Shown in pieces: positions 8,554 to 17,463 of a stretch of 60,365 nucleotides of DNA. The DNA is from an uncultured Lachnospiraceae bacterium. Lineage in GTDB: Bacteria > Bacillota > Clostridia > Lachnospirales > Lachnospiraceae. Location: the NCBI GenBank assembly GCA_910584785.1, contig CAJUDX010000014.1, positions 1 through 60,365 of the forward strand, written 5' to 3'. Each line of letters begins with the position of its first letter. Within the stretch, counting starts at the first letter, position 1. The notes beneath the pieces are model-generated. The model had not been told where the DNA came from. It did no database searches and saw nothing but the letters and a program-made list of their open reading frames with translations. A program made the position numbers and the translations under genes.

Positions 8554-9492
8554 GTGATCAAGAAAACAAAAGATAGAGAGGAAAGTATCTTTGCAGAAAT
8601 ACATCCGGCAGAACAAAACACAGGAAAGAACACAGGTATAGTACAACCATTACCCCACCCCATAACCGCACCAGTGAATAAGATTATCCCTTTTAGCTGT
8701 GTGGACGGCTTTGGAAACCGGACAGCCATCTTTTTTCAGGGCTGCAATCAGGATTGCCTATACTGCCATAACCCGGAAACGATTCATCTGTGCAAAAACT
8801 GCGGAGCCTGCGTCAATGCCTGTCCGGCACAGGCGCTTTCTCTGGTGGATGGAAAAGTGGTCTATGACAAAGACTGTTGCTGCAATTGTGATACTTGTTT
8901 AAGCGTTTGTGATCATTGTGCCTCTCCAAAAATCTGCTGGATAAGTGCCAAAACCCTCTATCAGCAGGTTAAGGATTATTTCCCCTTTATTGACGGTATT
9001 ACAACTTCCGGGGGGGAGTGCAGTTTATACCTGGATTTTCTTCTGGAATTTTATTCCATGGTTAAGGCAGCAAATAAAACAACCTACATGGATACCAATG
9101 GACAGGTTCCCTTATGGGAACGACCGGATTTGCTGTCCGTCATGGATAAGGCCATGGTTGATTTAAAAGCCGGAACGAATGACGATCACAAAACCCTGAC
9201 CGGGCTTTCAGCTGATCTCCCGATAGAAAATATCCAACGGCTTGCTGAAATGGAAAAATTATATGAAATCCGAACCGTCGTTGTCCCTGGCATTGTGGAT
9301 AACAGGAAAACTGTGGAAGTAGGAAGCCGACTGATTGCCCGCTATCCCGGTGTACACTATAAATTAATTAAATTCAGGCACTATGGAGTAAGAAAGGATT
9401 TCGCTTCAACCCCGGAACCTTCCGATGAGATGATGAATGAATTAAAAATGATAGCGGAAGTTTCCGGGGTTCGGGAAGTTGTGATCGTTTAA
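8554..9492 (+). CDS. yjjW: YjjW-family glycyl-radical enzyme activase (radical SAM)
   Basis: The 312-residue protein carries the radical-SAM motif as CNQDCLYC (Cys64, Cys68, Cys71), preceded by FSCVDGFGNR. A ferredoxin-like insert follows, with two extra cysteine clusters (CKNCGACVNACP and CCCNCDTCLSVC), and then TSGGE for SAM binding. Activases of this type use SAM and a [4Fe-4S] cluster to install a glycyl radical on a partner enzyme. The start is GTG; the first ~42 residues are a loosely conserved extension and a later GTG before NKIIPFS is a weaker alternative. No glycyl-radical enzyme is adjacent, so the partner must be encoded elsewhere. Confidence 0.85.
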   Translation: MIKKTKDREESIFAEIHPAEQNTGKNTGIVQPLPHPITAPVNKIIPFSCVDGFGNRTAIFFQGCNQDCLYCHNPETIHLCKNCGACVNACPAQALSLVDGKVVYDKDCCCNCDTCLSVCDHCASPKICWISAKTLYQQVKDYFPFIDGITTSGGECSLYLDFLLEFYSMVKAANKTTYMDTNGQVPLWERPDLLSVMDKAMVDLKAGTNDDHKTLTGLSADLPIENIQRLAEMEKLYEIRTVVVPGIVDNRKTVEVGSRLIARYPGVHYKLIKFRHYGVRKDFASTPEPSDEMMNELKMIAEVSGVREVVIV

Positions 9493-9550
9493 CCTAAGCT
9501 TCCTGTTTAATCCCAGTATTTGATAATGAAAGAAAAATGAGGAAAATAAC

Positions 9551-10660
9551 ATGCAAAATAACCAAGAAAAAATGAAGGCCTGGGTGTTAAATGATCTGGG
9601 AAAAATTTGCCTGGAAGAAAGGGACTTACCGGCTGTCGCTGAACATGAGGTTTTAGTTGAGGTAAAGGCAGCGGGTATTTGCGGTTCGGATATTCCAAGA
9701 ATTTATATAACGGGAGCCTACCATTATCCGCTGATCCCCGGACATGAGTTTTCCGGGCAGGTGGTGCGCTTGGGAAAACATGCCGACAGCCAGTGGCTTG
9801 GGCAGAGGGTCGGCATTTTCCCGCTGATTCCCTGCCAAACATGCCTGCCCTGTCAAAAAAAGCAGTATGAAATGTGCAGAAGCTACAGTTATCTGGGTTC
9901 GCGCCGTGACGGGGGATTTGCCGGTTTTGCCGCTGTTCCTGTAAGTAACCTCCTGGCCCTGCCAGAGAATGTTTCCTATGAGGAAGCCGCAATGCTGGAA
10001 CCCATGGCTGTGGCTGTCCATGCCATCCGCCGGCTTTCTCCTTTCCGGGCGGAGCAGGCAGACTCCGCTGTGATTTGCGGTATGGGAACAATTGGGATGC
10101 TGGTTTTAATGTTTTTGCTGGAAGCCGGGGTAAAACAGGTGTTTGTCTTGGGCAATAAGGATTTTCAGAGAAAAACCGCAGGCAAATTGGGGCTTAGCGG
10201 GGAAAATTACTGCGATATACGCTCACAAAACGCCGAAGAATGGATTGCCCAAAAAACAGGAGAAACGGGGCCGGAACTCTTTTTTGAATGTGTGGGCAAA
10301 CCAGAGACCATCCGTCTTGCCGTCGATTGCACGCAGCCGGGAGGCGAAATTGTCCTCGTCGGCAATCCCTACAGCGATATTTTTCTGGAAAAAAAGGTAT
10401 ATTGGAAAATTCTCAGAAACCAGCTCAGGCTGACTGGAACCTGGAATTCTTCATTTACCCACGCATCGGAGGATGATTGGCATTATGTCCTTGAACGGCT
10501 GGCGAAAAAACGTATTTCCCCTGAAACACTGATTACCCATCGGATGCCTGTGGAAGAGCTGGAAAAAGGGTTTCAAATAATGAAAAATAAGGAAGAGGAT
10601 TATTGTAAAATCTTAATGACCAATCCGAGCAGCAGGTGCGCAGACCCGGATGAATTGTAA
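9551..10660 (+). CDS. Zinc-dependent alcohol dehydrogenase, galactitol-1-phosphate 5-dehydrogenase-like
   Basis: This 369-residue medium-chain dehydrogenase has the catalytic-zinc start GICGSD, GHEFSGQV, four structural-zinc cysteines in PCQTCLPCQKKQYEMC, and a GMGTIGML nucleotide-binding loop. The overall pattern is closest to polyol/sugar-phosphate dehydrogenases such as GatD, but substrate cannot be read from sequence. It lies 58 bases after yjjW with its own GAGG ribosome binding site, so the two may be co-transcribed. No phosphotransferase genes accompany it. Confidence 0.8.
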   Translation: MQNNQEKMKAWVLNDLGKICLEERDLPAVAEHEVLVEVKAAGICGSDIPRIYITGAYHYPLIPGHEFSGQVVRLGKHADSQWLGQRVGIFPLIPCQTCLPCQKKQYEMCRSYSYLGSRRDGGFAGFAAVPVSNLLALPENVSYEEAAMLEPMAVAVHAIRRLSPFRAEQADSAVICGMGTIGMLVLMFLLEAGVKQVFVLGNKDFQRKTAGKLGLSGENYCDIRSQNAEEWIAQKTGETGPELFFECVGKPETIRLAVDCTQPGGEIVLVGNPYSDIFLEKKVYWKILRNQLRLTGTWNSSFTHASEDDWHYVLERLAKKRISPETLITHRMPVEELEKGFQIMKNKEEDYCKILMTNPSSRCADPDEL

Positions 10661-10700
10661 CCGGAAAGTAAACATTTTCACTAAATTCATTTTCTTCATC

Positions 10701-10729
10701 TGTACATTTTCCTTCTTTTTTGTTATAAT
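10701..10729 (+). promoter_or_regulatory. Extended -10 promoter of the lipoprotein gene
   Basis: TGT-TATAAT gives an extended -10, with TGTACA 17 bases upstream as a weak -35. It lies about 60 bases before the lipoprotein start. Confidence 0.55.
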
Positions 10730-10787
10730 CTTCTAGTGAAAATTCTTGCAGTACCCCCACAATGCTGCAAAAAAGAGGAGGAAAAAG

Positions 10788-11813
10788 ATGAAAAAAAAGT
10801 GGATGCTAACAAAATCTGCAGCTGTTCTTATGCTGGCTCTGGCCCTGACAGCCTGCGGAGAAAAGGAAGGGCGCAGCCTTCCTGAGGAGGAAACAACAAC
10901 AGAAGCAGAAACGACCGAAGAAGAAACGGCACCGGAAGAGGAAACCCTCTCGCCCGAAGACATGGAACTCATTAAGTACAATTACTATGTTGATTTAAAC
11001 AATGACATAGTAGAAGTAATTGATTCCATCGGCTATTATTTTGAGGTTGTCGGCGAACAGGAAGAATTTTCCCTTCTCCCTGATACTGGTCTTACCTACG
11101 GTTATCGGGTATACGGAAAGAATACAGATATTATCGAAGATTGCCTGATGTTAGCTGATATGGAGCCAAAATACGATGAACTGGACCCGTTAGTAAAAGA
11201 GATGGCAGAGCCGCTCCGCAATCTGATGGAAACGTTTTCTAATATCAGCGACAGCTATGACTATGCGGACAACCAGTACCAAAAAGCAAAGGAATATCAT
11301 GCGATTATTTATTCCTCCGCAGACACGGTTGTCGATCTCGGCTACCAGTTTATGGATGCCATTGCAGCGATGGGCGATGAGCGGATTGCCGAGGACGAAC
11401 AGAAATTTTTAGATGAGGGAAGGCTGATTATCTATAACGCCAGCCATGCCCTGACGATTGGAAAACAGATCTTAAATGTAATCGATGCCCAGGAAATTAC
11501 GGATGAGTCAATTACGGATCTGGATCTTACGGAAATACGCCCGCTGTATGATGAGCTGGTTCAAACCGTTGCTGATTTTGACACAGCTGCTGCGGATAAT
11601 GAACAGATGATTAAGGAATCCCTCAGCAATTCCCGTCCTTTTGACGGACTCTACGACAGCTTAGTTCAGGCACTTGAGTGGATGATGAAGCAGGTCGAAA
11701 GCGGACGTCCTCTGGACTTAAGCGGTTCGGGCGCTCCTCTGGGTTCTATCGGACATTTTTCTGAGGTGATGGGAAAATGTATTGATCGGTATAATTCGGT
11801 ATTTGTGGAATAA
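10788..11813 (+). CDS. Secreted lipoprotein of unknown function
   Basis: The start is the ATG after AGAGGAGGAAAAAG, giving 341 residues. A basic N-terminus, hydrophobic stretch and LTAC lipobox (Cys near residue 22) mark a type II signal peptide, so the mature protein is lipid-anchored outside the cell. A Glu/Thr-rich linker (residues ~25-60) precedes a helical acidic domain. No catalytic motif was recognised; a helical DUF3829-like fold is possible but not shown. It converges with the thi operon. Confidence 0.8.
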   Translation: MKKKWMLTKSAAVLMLALALTACGEKEGRSLPEEETTTEAETTEEETAPEEETLSPEDMELIKYNYYVDLNNDIVEVIDSIGYYFEVVGEQEEFSLLPDTGLTYGYRVYGKNTDIIEDCLMLADMEPKYDELDPLVKEMAEPLRNLMETFSNISDSYDYADNQYQKAKEYHAIIYSSADTVVDLGYQFMDAIAAMGDERIAEDEQKFLDEGRLIIYNASHALTIGKQILNVIDAQEITDESITDLDLTEIRPLYDELVQTVADFDTAAADNEQMIKESLSNSRPFDGLYDSLVQALEWMMKQVESGRPLDLSGSGAPLGSIGHFSEVMGKCIDRYNSVFVE

Positions 11814-11828
11814 ACTAATTAACCGGCG

Positions 11829-11975
11829 GTGAACGTTCACAGTAACCCCCATCCCCCGCTTAGGGCACCACCATGAATGCAAGGGAGGTTCCCGTGAAAC
11901 CTCCGGGGAATGTGCAGAAAACGGGTATGGAAAATGTCGCTTCGCGACCCCGTTTTCGCACAGCTCCCCTTGTTT
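11829..11975. other. Highly structured intergenic sequence
   Basis: Three hairpins sit in 150 bases between convergent genes. GTGAACGTTCAC (11829-11840) is a perfect palindrome. GGAGGTT (11884-11890) pairs with AACCTCC (11898-11904). A long stem joins TGTGCAGAAAACGGG (11911-11925) to CCCGTTTTCGCACA (11949-11962), with an inner GTCGC-TTC-GCGAC hairpin. There is no T-run, so it is not a simple terminator. It may be a mobile intergenic repeat or a small structured RNA. Confidence 0.55.
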
Positions 11976-11984
11976 AATGAAGTA

Positions 11985-12806
11985 TCAAGTTGCCCTTTCT
12001 GCATATTCTCCCTGCAAATAAAACGCATGGTTCACCGGACCGCTCCCCTTCCCCAAATCCAGCATATCCGCCAAAGCGCTGGTAAGATAATTCTTCGCCC
12101 GTGCAATGGAAACCGGTAAGTCCCAACCCTTGGCAAGGTTTGCGGCAATGGCGCTGGATAAAGTACAGCCTGTTCCATGGGTGTTTGGATTATCCATCCT
12201 CCTGCCCATAAACCACTGAGATGATCCGTTTTGGTAGAATAAATCATTGGCATCATTTATCCTGTGCCCGCCCTTTACTAAAATGGCACAGCCATAAGTT
12301 TCACTGAGATAACGGGCAGCGGCTTCCATATCCCAGGCACTGACGATTTTCCTGCCGGACAAGACTTCTGCTTCGGGAATATTGGGGGTTACCACTGCCG
12401 CTAAGGGCATTAATTCCTTTTTCAGCGCGGCAATTGCTTCATCATCCATCAGACGATCCCCGCTGGTCGCCACCATCACCGGGTCCAGTACAATGTTTTC
12501 TGCCTGATACTGCCTGAGCCGGTCGGCAATCACTGCAATCAGCGGACAGGAAAATACCATACCAATCTTTACGGCATCCGGCACAATATCCTCAAATACC
12601 ACATCGATCTGCTGGGCAAGAAACTCCGGCTCTACCTCCACAATCTGTTTCACTCCCATAGTATTTTGTGCCACCAATGCTGTAACTGCACTCATGGCAA
12701 ACACGCCGTTCATGGTCATTGTCTTTATATCCGCCTGAATACCTGCCCCTCCGGTGGGGTCCGTACCGGCAATGGATAATGCCGTTTTCATTACCTTTCT
12801 CTCCAT
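11985..12806 (-). CDS. thiD: Hydroxymethylpyrimidine/phosphomethylpyrimidine kinase
   Basis: The 273-residue ribokinase-fold enzyme phosphorylates HMP and HMP-phosphate for thiamine synthesis. Diagnostic features are SIAGTDPTGGAGIQADIK at the N-terminus, DPVMVATSGDRL in the middle and the anion-hole motif NTHGTGCTLSSAIA near residue 210. It is the last gene of the thiM-thiE-thiD operon, 42 bases after thiE. A second in-frame ATG five codons later is an equally plausible start. Confidence 0.93.
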   Translation of the reverse strand: MERKVMKTALSIAGTDPTGGAGIQADIKTMTMNGVFAMSAVTALVAQNTMGVKQIVEVEPEFLAQQIDVVFEDIVPDAVKIGMVFSCPLIAVIADRLRQYQAENIVLDPVMVATSGDRLMDDEAIAALKKELMPLAAVVTPNIPEAEVLSGRKIVSAWDMEAAARYLSETYGCAILVKGGHRINDANDLFYQNGSSQWFMGRRMDNPNTHGTGCTLSSAIAANLAKGWDLPVSIARAKNYLTSALADMLDLGKGSGPVNHAFYLQGEYAERAT

Positions 12807-12848
12807 GCTGTCCCTGCTCCTTTATGCTGTTACTCTATCTCGTGGTTT

Positions 12849-13520
12849 CTAATTCTTTTCTTCCTGAATTTCTGCTTCAACCATCTCCTCTGCCATCCTG
12901 CGCAAGCTCTGACATTGTTCTTCGATATTCTCTGCGGAAAAAATCGCCGAAACCAACGCCACGCCGTCCACGCCGCTTCCGGCAAGTTCCATGATATTTC
13001 CCTGGTTAATTCCCCCGATAGCCACAACCGGCACTTCCACTGCACGACAAATAGACTGCAGGGTTTCCATCGGCATCCGGCTCACCTTATGTTTGGTTGT
13101 TGTGGAAAAGACAGCTCCCACGCCAAGATAATCGGCTCCGCATGCTGCCGCCTGTTCTGCTTCATCTACGCTATGTACCGACACACCAAGAATCATCGAT
13201 TTACCAATCCAGCGTCGCACCTCTTTTGCTTCCATATCGTCCTGCCCTACATGGATTCCGTCGGCATGGCAGGCCACGGCAACCTTTACATTATCATTAA
13301 TGATCAGAGGAACATGATAGCACTGGCACAATTTTCTAATCCTTATCGCTTCCTGAAGAAATGTCTCCTCGTCCAACGCTTTCTCTCGAAGCTGTACACA
13401 GGTTACACCGCCCTTTAACGCCTTTTCCACTTGTGTATACAAACTCTCTTTCCCTGTCCACGCCCGATCCGTCACGGCATATAAGAGCATCATTTCTTTT
13501 ACACAGTTTCTGTCCCGCAC
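12849..13520 (-). CDS. thiE: Thiamine-phosphate synthase
   Basis: The 223-residue TIM-barrel enzyme joins HMP-pyrophosphate to thiazole phosphate. Its motifs include CVQLREK, LIINDNVKVA, DGIHVGQDD, YLGVGAVFSTTTK and VAIGGI. Translation appears to start at GTG, since it follows GAGGTG while the later ATG pair has no ribosome binding site. It lies 17 bases downstream of thiM. Confidence 0.93.
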   Translation of the reverse strand: MRDRNCVKEMMLLYAVTDRAWTGKESLYTQVEKALKGGVTCVQLREKALDEETFLQEAIRIRKLCQCYHVPLIINDNVKVAVACHADGIHVGQDDMEAKEVRRWIGKSMILGVSVHSVDEAEQAAACGADYLGVGAVFSTTTKHKVSRMPMETLQSICRAVEVPVVAIGGINQGNIMELAGSGVDGVALVSAIFSAENIEEQCQSLRRMAEEMVEAEIQEEKN

Positions 13521-13537
13521 CCTTTTCTCACCTCTTC

Positions 13538-14377
13538 CTAATCTGCCTGATATCTTGCCTTTTTCCTCAACTGCTCCGGCGTCAAATGGTACATTGCATC
13601 AATGATATAATTCCGATAGGACGCGTTGCCGTCCATCGCACGCAAACGACCAAAGCCAATCTCCCCGCAAACCCCCATCGCGCACACCGCTGCTGTCGCT
13701 GCTTCCAGGGGCATATCGGGATTGGCTGCAATAAAGGCTGCTGTCAATGCCGAAAGCTGACATCCGGTGCCGGTAACTGAACACATCATAGGATGACCGT
13801 TGCGGATACTATAGACGTTATCTGCATCTGCCACAATATCTATCGCCCCGGTAATCGCCGCAACCGCTCCCGTTTGCCGGGCAAACCTCCTGGCAAAGTC
13901 CGCCGCTTCCTCCCCGTTTTCCGCGGTTATCTGGTCAGAAACATCGGCGTCAACGCCTCTGGTTTTCCCGATTTCGCTGCCGCCCATTAAAGCTTTCATT
14001 TCAGAATAATTGGCACGAACCACCGAAAATCGAATTTCTTTTATCATCTGCAATGCCGTCTGGGTTCTTAGCTTTGATGCCCCGGCTCCCACCGGGTCAA
14101 ACACAACAGGGTGGCCCAGTTTATTTGCCCGCCTTCCTGCCGCTAACATGGAAGGAATCTTATTCTGGTTTAAGGTACCAAGATTAATCACAAGCCCCTG
14201 GCAAAGGCTGGTAATCTCCGCGGCTTCTCCGATATCTTCCGCCATAATCGGCGACGCGCCGCAGGCTAACAGCATATTAGCACAGTCATTTGCCGTAACA
14301 TAATTGGTAATACTATGGATTAACGGCGATTTCCGGCGTACATTTTCAAGCATCTTTTCCAATGGTAATTCCCGCAT
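13538..14377 (-). CDS. thiM: Hydroxyethylthiazole kinase
   Basis: The 279-residue kinase salvages 4-methyl-5-hydroxyethylthiazole. Motifs include HSITNYVTANDCANMLLA, FDPVGAGASKLR and the catalytic-loop region VTGTGCQLSAL. The chosen ATG follows AGAGGGG; an upstream in-frame GTG lacks a binding site. With thiE and thiD it forms a salvage operon, and no de novo genes (thiC, thiG, thiH, thiS) are present. No TPP riboswitch was found upstream. Confidence 0.93.
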   Translation of the reverse strand: MRELPLEKMLENVRRKSPLIHSITNYVTANDCANMLLACGASPIMAEDIGEAAEITSLCQGLVINLGTLNQNKIPSMLAAGRRANKLGHPVVFDPVGAGASKLRTQTALQMIKEIRFSVVRANYSEMKALMGGSEIGKTRGVDADVSDQITAENGEEAADFARRFARQTGAVAAITGAIDIVADADNVYSIRNGHPMMCSVTGTGCQLSALTAAFIAANPDMPLEAATAAVCAMGVCGEIGFGRLRAMDGNASYRNYIIDAMYHLTPEQLRKKARYQAD

Positions 14378-14421
14378 AGCTAAATCCCCTCTATCCACTT
14401 ATCCACAGCTAAACTAACCTT

Positions 14422-14622
14422 TCAATCCTCTGTATCTGACGACTTATCCGGAGTCTCATTGCCTTTCTGTTCCGATAGTTTATCGGATAATTTACCTTCC
14501 TTTTCTTTCTGCTTTTTCTTCTCTCTTATCTTTAACACATTTCTGGTAATAATAAATAATGCCAGCCCATAAAAAAGAACACTGTTTACTGTTTTAAATA
14601 AATCATACATTTCCTGACTCAT
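14422..14622 (-). CDS. Small single-pass membrane protein
   Basis: The 66-residue protein has one hydrophobic helix (residues ~13-27) followed by a very basic KIREKKKQKEK stretch and a hydrophilic Ser/Asp/Glu-rich tail, so it should sit N-out/C-in. AAGG precedes the ATG. It lies directly upstream of thiM in the same direction, so a link to thiamine-precursor uptake is conceivable but unsupported. Confidence 0.6.
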   Translation of the reverse strand: MSQEMYDLFKTVNSVLFYGLALFIITRNVLKIREKKKQKEKEGKLSDKLSEQKGNETPDKSSDTED

Positions 14623-14761
14623 CTCTTACCTTTTCCCTTCTTTTATTATTAACTTCCATAACACTCTGTTTTCTGCAAAAGTTGTGCATCCCTGATCAGC
14701 TTCCCTTCCTTTTGGCCCAGCTGAAGCTTCCTGAAATCAATCCATCTTACCAAAAATATTT

Positions 14762-15937
14762 TCATCCCTTCAATATAACATTAAATAAGGCATCCAGTGC
14801 TGCCGCCGTATTTGGCATACATTGATACGGATTAATCAGACAATCCTGAAAAACCGGATCGGTTATCGTCGTCTTATATTCAAAATACCCCGCAAATGCT
14901 TCCCTGGATACTTGACTTATCCTTCGATTTCCCTTAAACCAGTATTCGCTGCTATGTCCTCCCCCAAGCTGATTATTGGTAATCCCACCAAATAAATCTC
15001 TGGGCAGAACAATGATGTTTTTATGGCTGGCAAATATCGTTTTATTCATCACCTCTGCCACATCATGATATAAGTCACTTATTGGCTTAAAGTACGGTTT
15101 CCCGGAAAGGCTTGCCAGCCGCCTGCATCCATCCGGCTTTAAGAAAAGATGATGTGTCACAAAATTAATCATGTGATATTTCTTTAAAGGTGTCATTGCC
15201 GGACTTAAATACCGTTTGCAGCTGCTGACAGAAATCTTTTCCTGTAATAAATCCATGCATGTTTGAATAATGGCATTTTGAACATCCAATTCAGCCCATT
15301 CATGAATGGTTTTTGTTTCCATCTTTTTTATCTTTTGCATCCCGATCGGATAAGCTAATTGATCCATGCATAATTGTTTATCTTCAACTTCCATTGTATG
15401 CTGAAAACAATCACTTAAAAATCCCCTCCCTCTCACCGTAAGAAAATCCAATGCGTGTCCAAATTCGTGAAAAAACGTTTTATACGGAGGATTAAGCTGA
15501 CCTTTACGCTCAATATCATAATACATAATTCTCGGCCTGCCCCAAAAATCTCTTCCAAAATACGCTGAAGCCCCATGCGGAGCAGGATTGGCATGAGGAA
15601 AAAATTGAATGTAGATACCATTTCTTTTATTCATCCATTCTGTCATTTTAGCAATTACTTTTTCATCCAGCATATAAGACATACACTTTATCTTAGCCAT
15701 ATGTTCAAAAAACATATTATTTGTTCCGCGAAAAAATTTCAGAAAAGATTGTTTTCGTTCAGGATATTTTGTTTCATATAAATCAATAAATGCATATAGT
15801 GTCTGCATATTAAATTCTGTCGCTAAAAACATCCTTTTCGATAAATCACCGGACTTTAGGCAAGCCATTATGCTATTAGTATAAACTGCTTTATAAGTAG
15901 CTAACTGGTTATCTAAATCTTGTATATTTTTCCTCAT
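14762..15937 (-). CDS. Stand-alone zinc metallopeptidase-like protein (zincin)
   Basis: The 391-residue protein contains HEFGH (residues 157-161) in the context FFHEFGHALDFL, the gluzincin/zincin zinc site. A late REAFAGYFEYK segment near residue 350 could supply the third ligand. There is no signal peptide, membrane segment or recognised binding domain. The layout recalls metallopeptidase toxin domains (lethal-factor-like or polymorphic-toxin C-termini), but here it is a free-standing gene with no immunity gene. Coding sequence is visibly more AT-rich than the flanking thi and pro genes, which suggests transfer. The substrate is unknown. Confidence 0.65.
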   Translation of the reverse strand: MRKNIQDLDNQLATYKAVYTNSIMACLKSGDLSKRMFLATEFNMQTLYAFIDLYETKYPERKQSFLKFFRGTNNMFFEHMAKIKCMSYMLDEKVIAKMTEWMNKRNGIYIQFFPHANPAPHGASAYFGRDFWGRPRIMYYDIERKGQLNPPYKTFFHEFGHALDFLTVRGRGFLSDCFQHTMEVEDKQLCMDQLAYPIGMQKIKKMETKTIHEWAELDVQNAIIQTCMDLLQEKISVSSCKRYLSPAMTPLKKYHMINFVTHHLFLKPDGCRRLASLSGKPYFKPISDLYHDVAEVMNKTIFASHKNIIVLPRDLFGGITNNQLGGGHSSEYWFKGNRRISQVSREAFAGYFEYKTTITDPVFQDCLINPYQCMPNTAAALDALFNVILKG

Positions 15938-16073
15938 CTTTTATCCGTCTATCATCCTCCATTTATCCAAACCCGGTCTTTTGTTGGCAAAGTAATTTCG
16001 GAATATCCAAAGGGCGCAATGTCCGCTTCGCTGCTTCCTCAGATTTCCTATGCTGCCGCAGCTGATACGATGC

Positions 16074-17324
16074 TTATCTCACCTGCCCATTTCCATAGAT
16101 AATATATTTCGTCGTCGTCAGTTCCTTTAATCCCATCGGCCCGCGTGCGTGAAGCTTCTGCGTGCTAATGCCGATTTCCGCTCCAAAGCCAAATTCTTCA
16201 CCGTCGGTAAAACGGGTGGAGGCGTTGACATAGACTGCCGCAGCGTCGATTTCGGCTAAGAAGCGCTGGGCATTGGCATAATCCTTGGTCATAATGGCCT
16301 CGGAATGTTTTGTATTATATCGGTTAATATGTTCAATTGCTTCATCTAAGGAATCCACAATTTTACAGGAAAGAATATAATCCAGGTATTCCCTTCCCCA
16401 GTCGTCCTCCTGCGCCCTGGTAAATCCCGGCTCGATCTGGCAGGCCCGCTCATCCCCCCGGATCTCCACCTGCTTTTCTTCCAGGCGCTTTTTCAGCAGA
16501 GGCAGAAATTCCCCGGCAATGCTTTGATGCACCACCAGCGATTCGCAGGCATTGCACACGCCGATTCTCTGGGTTTTTGCATTGAAAATAATATCCAGCG
16601 CCATCGAAAAATCTGCCGTTTCATCCACATAAATATGACAGTTTCCTGTCCCGGTTTCAATCACAGGAATCGTACTGTTTTCCACAACCGCTTTAATCAG
16701 CCCGGCTCCGCCCCGTGGAATCAGTACATCCACGTACTGGTTCATCTTCATCAATGCCTGTGTGGTTTCCCGATCGGTCGCCGTAATCAGCTGCACGGCA
16801 TCTTCCGGCAAGCCGGATTTAGAAAGCCCCCGTTTTAAACAGGCCACAACTGCCTGATTCGAAGAGATGGCATCGCTTCCTCCCTTTAAAATAACCACAT
16901 TGCCCGTCTTAAAGCAAAGGCCGAAGGCATCCGCCGTGACATTGGGCCGCGCCTCATAGATAATGCCGATAACCCCAAGCGGCACGCGCTTTTGACCAAT
17001 CATCAGGCCATTGGGCCGCTGCTTCATCGAAAGCACCTCGCCCACCGGATCATCTAATGCCGCCACCTGGCGAAGCCCCCCTGCCATTCCTTCGATTCGT
17101 TGAGGGGTAAGCTGCAGCCGATCTAATAATCCCTGGCTCATCCCCTGGGCCTTTGCTTTTTCCATATCTTCCTTATTTGCCGCAAGAATTTCTTCCTGCC
17201 CGTCAAGCAATGCCTGCGCTGCCGCTAAAAGCCCGCGGTTCTTCTCTTTCATCCCCAAAATCCCCAGCTTTCGGGATACGACCTGCGCTTTTCTCCCGAT
17301 TTCTTCTAAGTTTATATTTGCCAT
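16074..17324 (-). CDS. proA: Gamma-glutamyl phosphate reductase
   Basis: The 416-residue enzyme of the aldehyde dehydrogenase superfamily reduces glutamyl-5-phosphate with NADPH in proline synthesis. Recognisable are YEARPNVTADAFGLC, KGGSDAISSN, the catalytic Cys in VCNACESL, and FGFGAEIGISTQKLHARGPM near the C-terminus. Length is typical. proB lies 1.4 kb upstream on the same strand, separated by three unrelated genes, instead of in a proBA pair. Confidence 0.95.
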   Translation of the reverse strand: MANINLEEIGRKAQVVSRKLGILGMKEKNRGLLAAAQALLDGQEEILAANKEDMEKAKAQGMSQGLLDRLQLTPQRIEGMAGGLRQVAALDDPVGEVLSMKQRPNGLMIGQKRVPLGVIGIIYEARPNVTADAFGLCFKTGNVVILKGGSDAISSNQAVVACLKRGLSKSGLPEDAVQLITATDRETTQALMKMNQYVDVLIPRGGAGLIKAVVENSTIPVIETGTGNCHIYVDETADFSMALDIIFNAKTQRIGVCNACESLVVHQSIAGEFLPLLKKRLEEKQVEIRGDERACQIEPGFTRAQEDDWGREYLDYILSCKIVDSLDEAIEHINRYNTKHSEAIMTKDYANAQRFLAEIDAAAVYVNASTRFTDGEEFGFGAEIGISTQKLHARGPMGLKELTTTKYIIYGNGQVR

Positions 17325-17374
17325 TTTTCCGCCTCCATTCCAAGAAATAAAATTCTTAATTTTATATAAAGTAT

Positions 17375-17404
17375 TTGTTTTTTACTTATGCTCTATGTTA
17401 AAAT
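17375..17404 (+). promoter_or_regulatory. Promoter of the small coiled-coil gene
   Basis: TTGTTT and TTAAAA/TAAAAT with a 17-18 base spacer lie about 60 bases before the start, in the divergent region with proA. Confidence 0.4.
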
Positions 17405-17463
17405 AAGAGAACAAGCATCACCATTTTAACTGTAATTTTTTAAATAAGAGAAAGGAAAAACCT

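Noticed and set aside
12915..13418. 167-codon plus-strand frame opposite thiE
   Set aside because: Antisense to a well-supported gene, rich in His/Arg/Cys and without a binding site.
14623..14761. Possible TPP riboswitch upstream of the thiamine operon
   Set aside because: The conserved CTGAGA and ACCTGA elements and the two-arm layout are not present on the minus strand.
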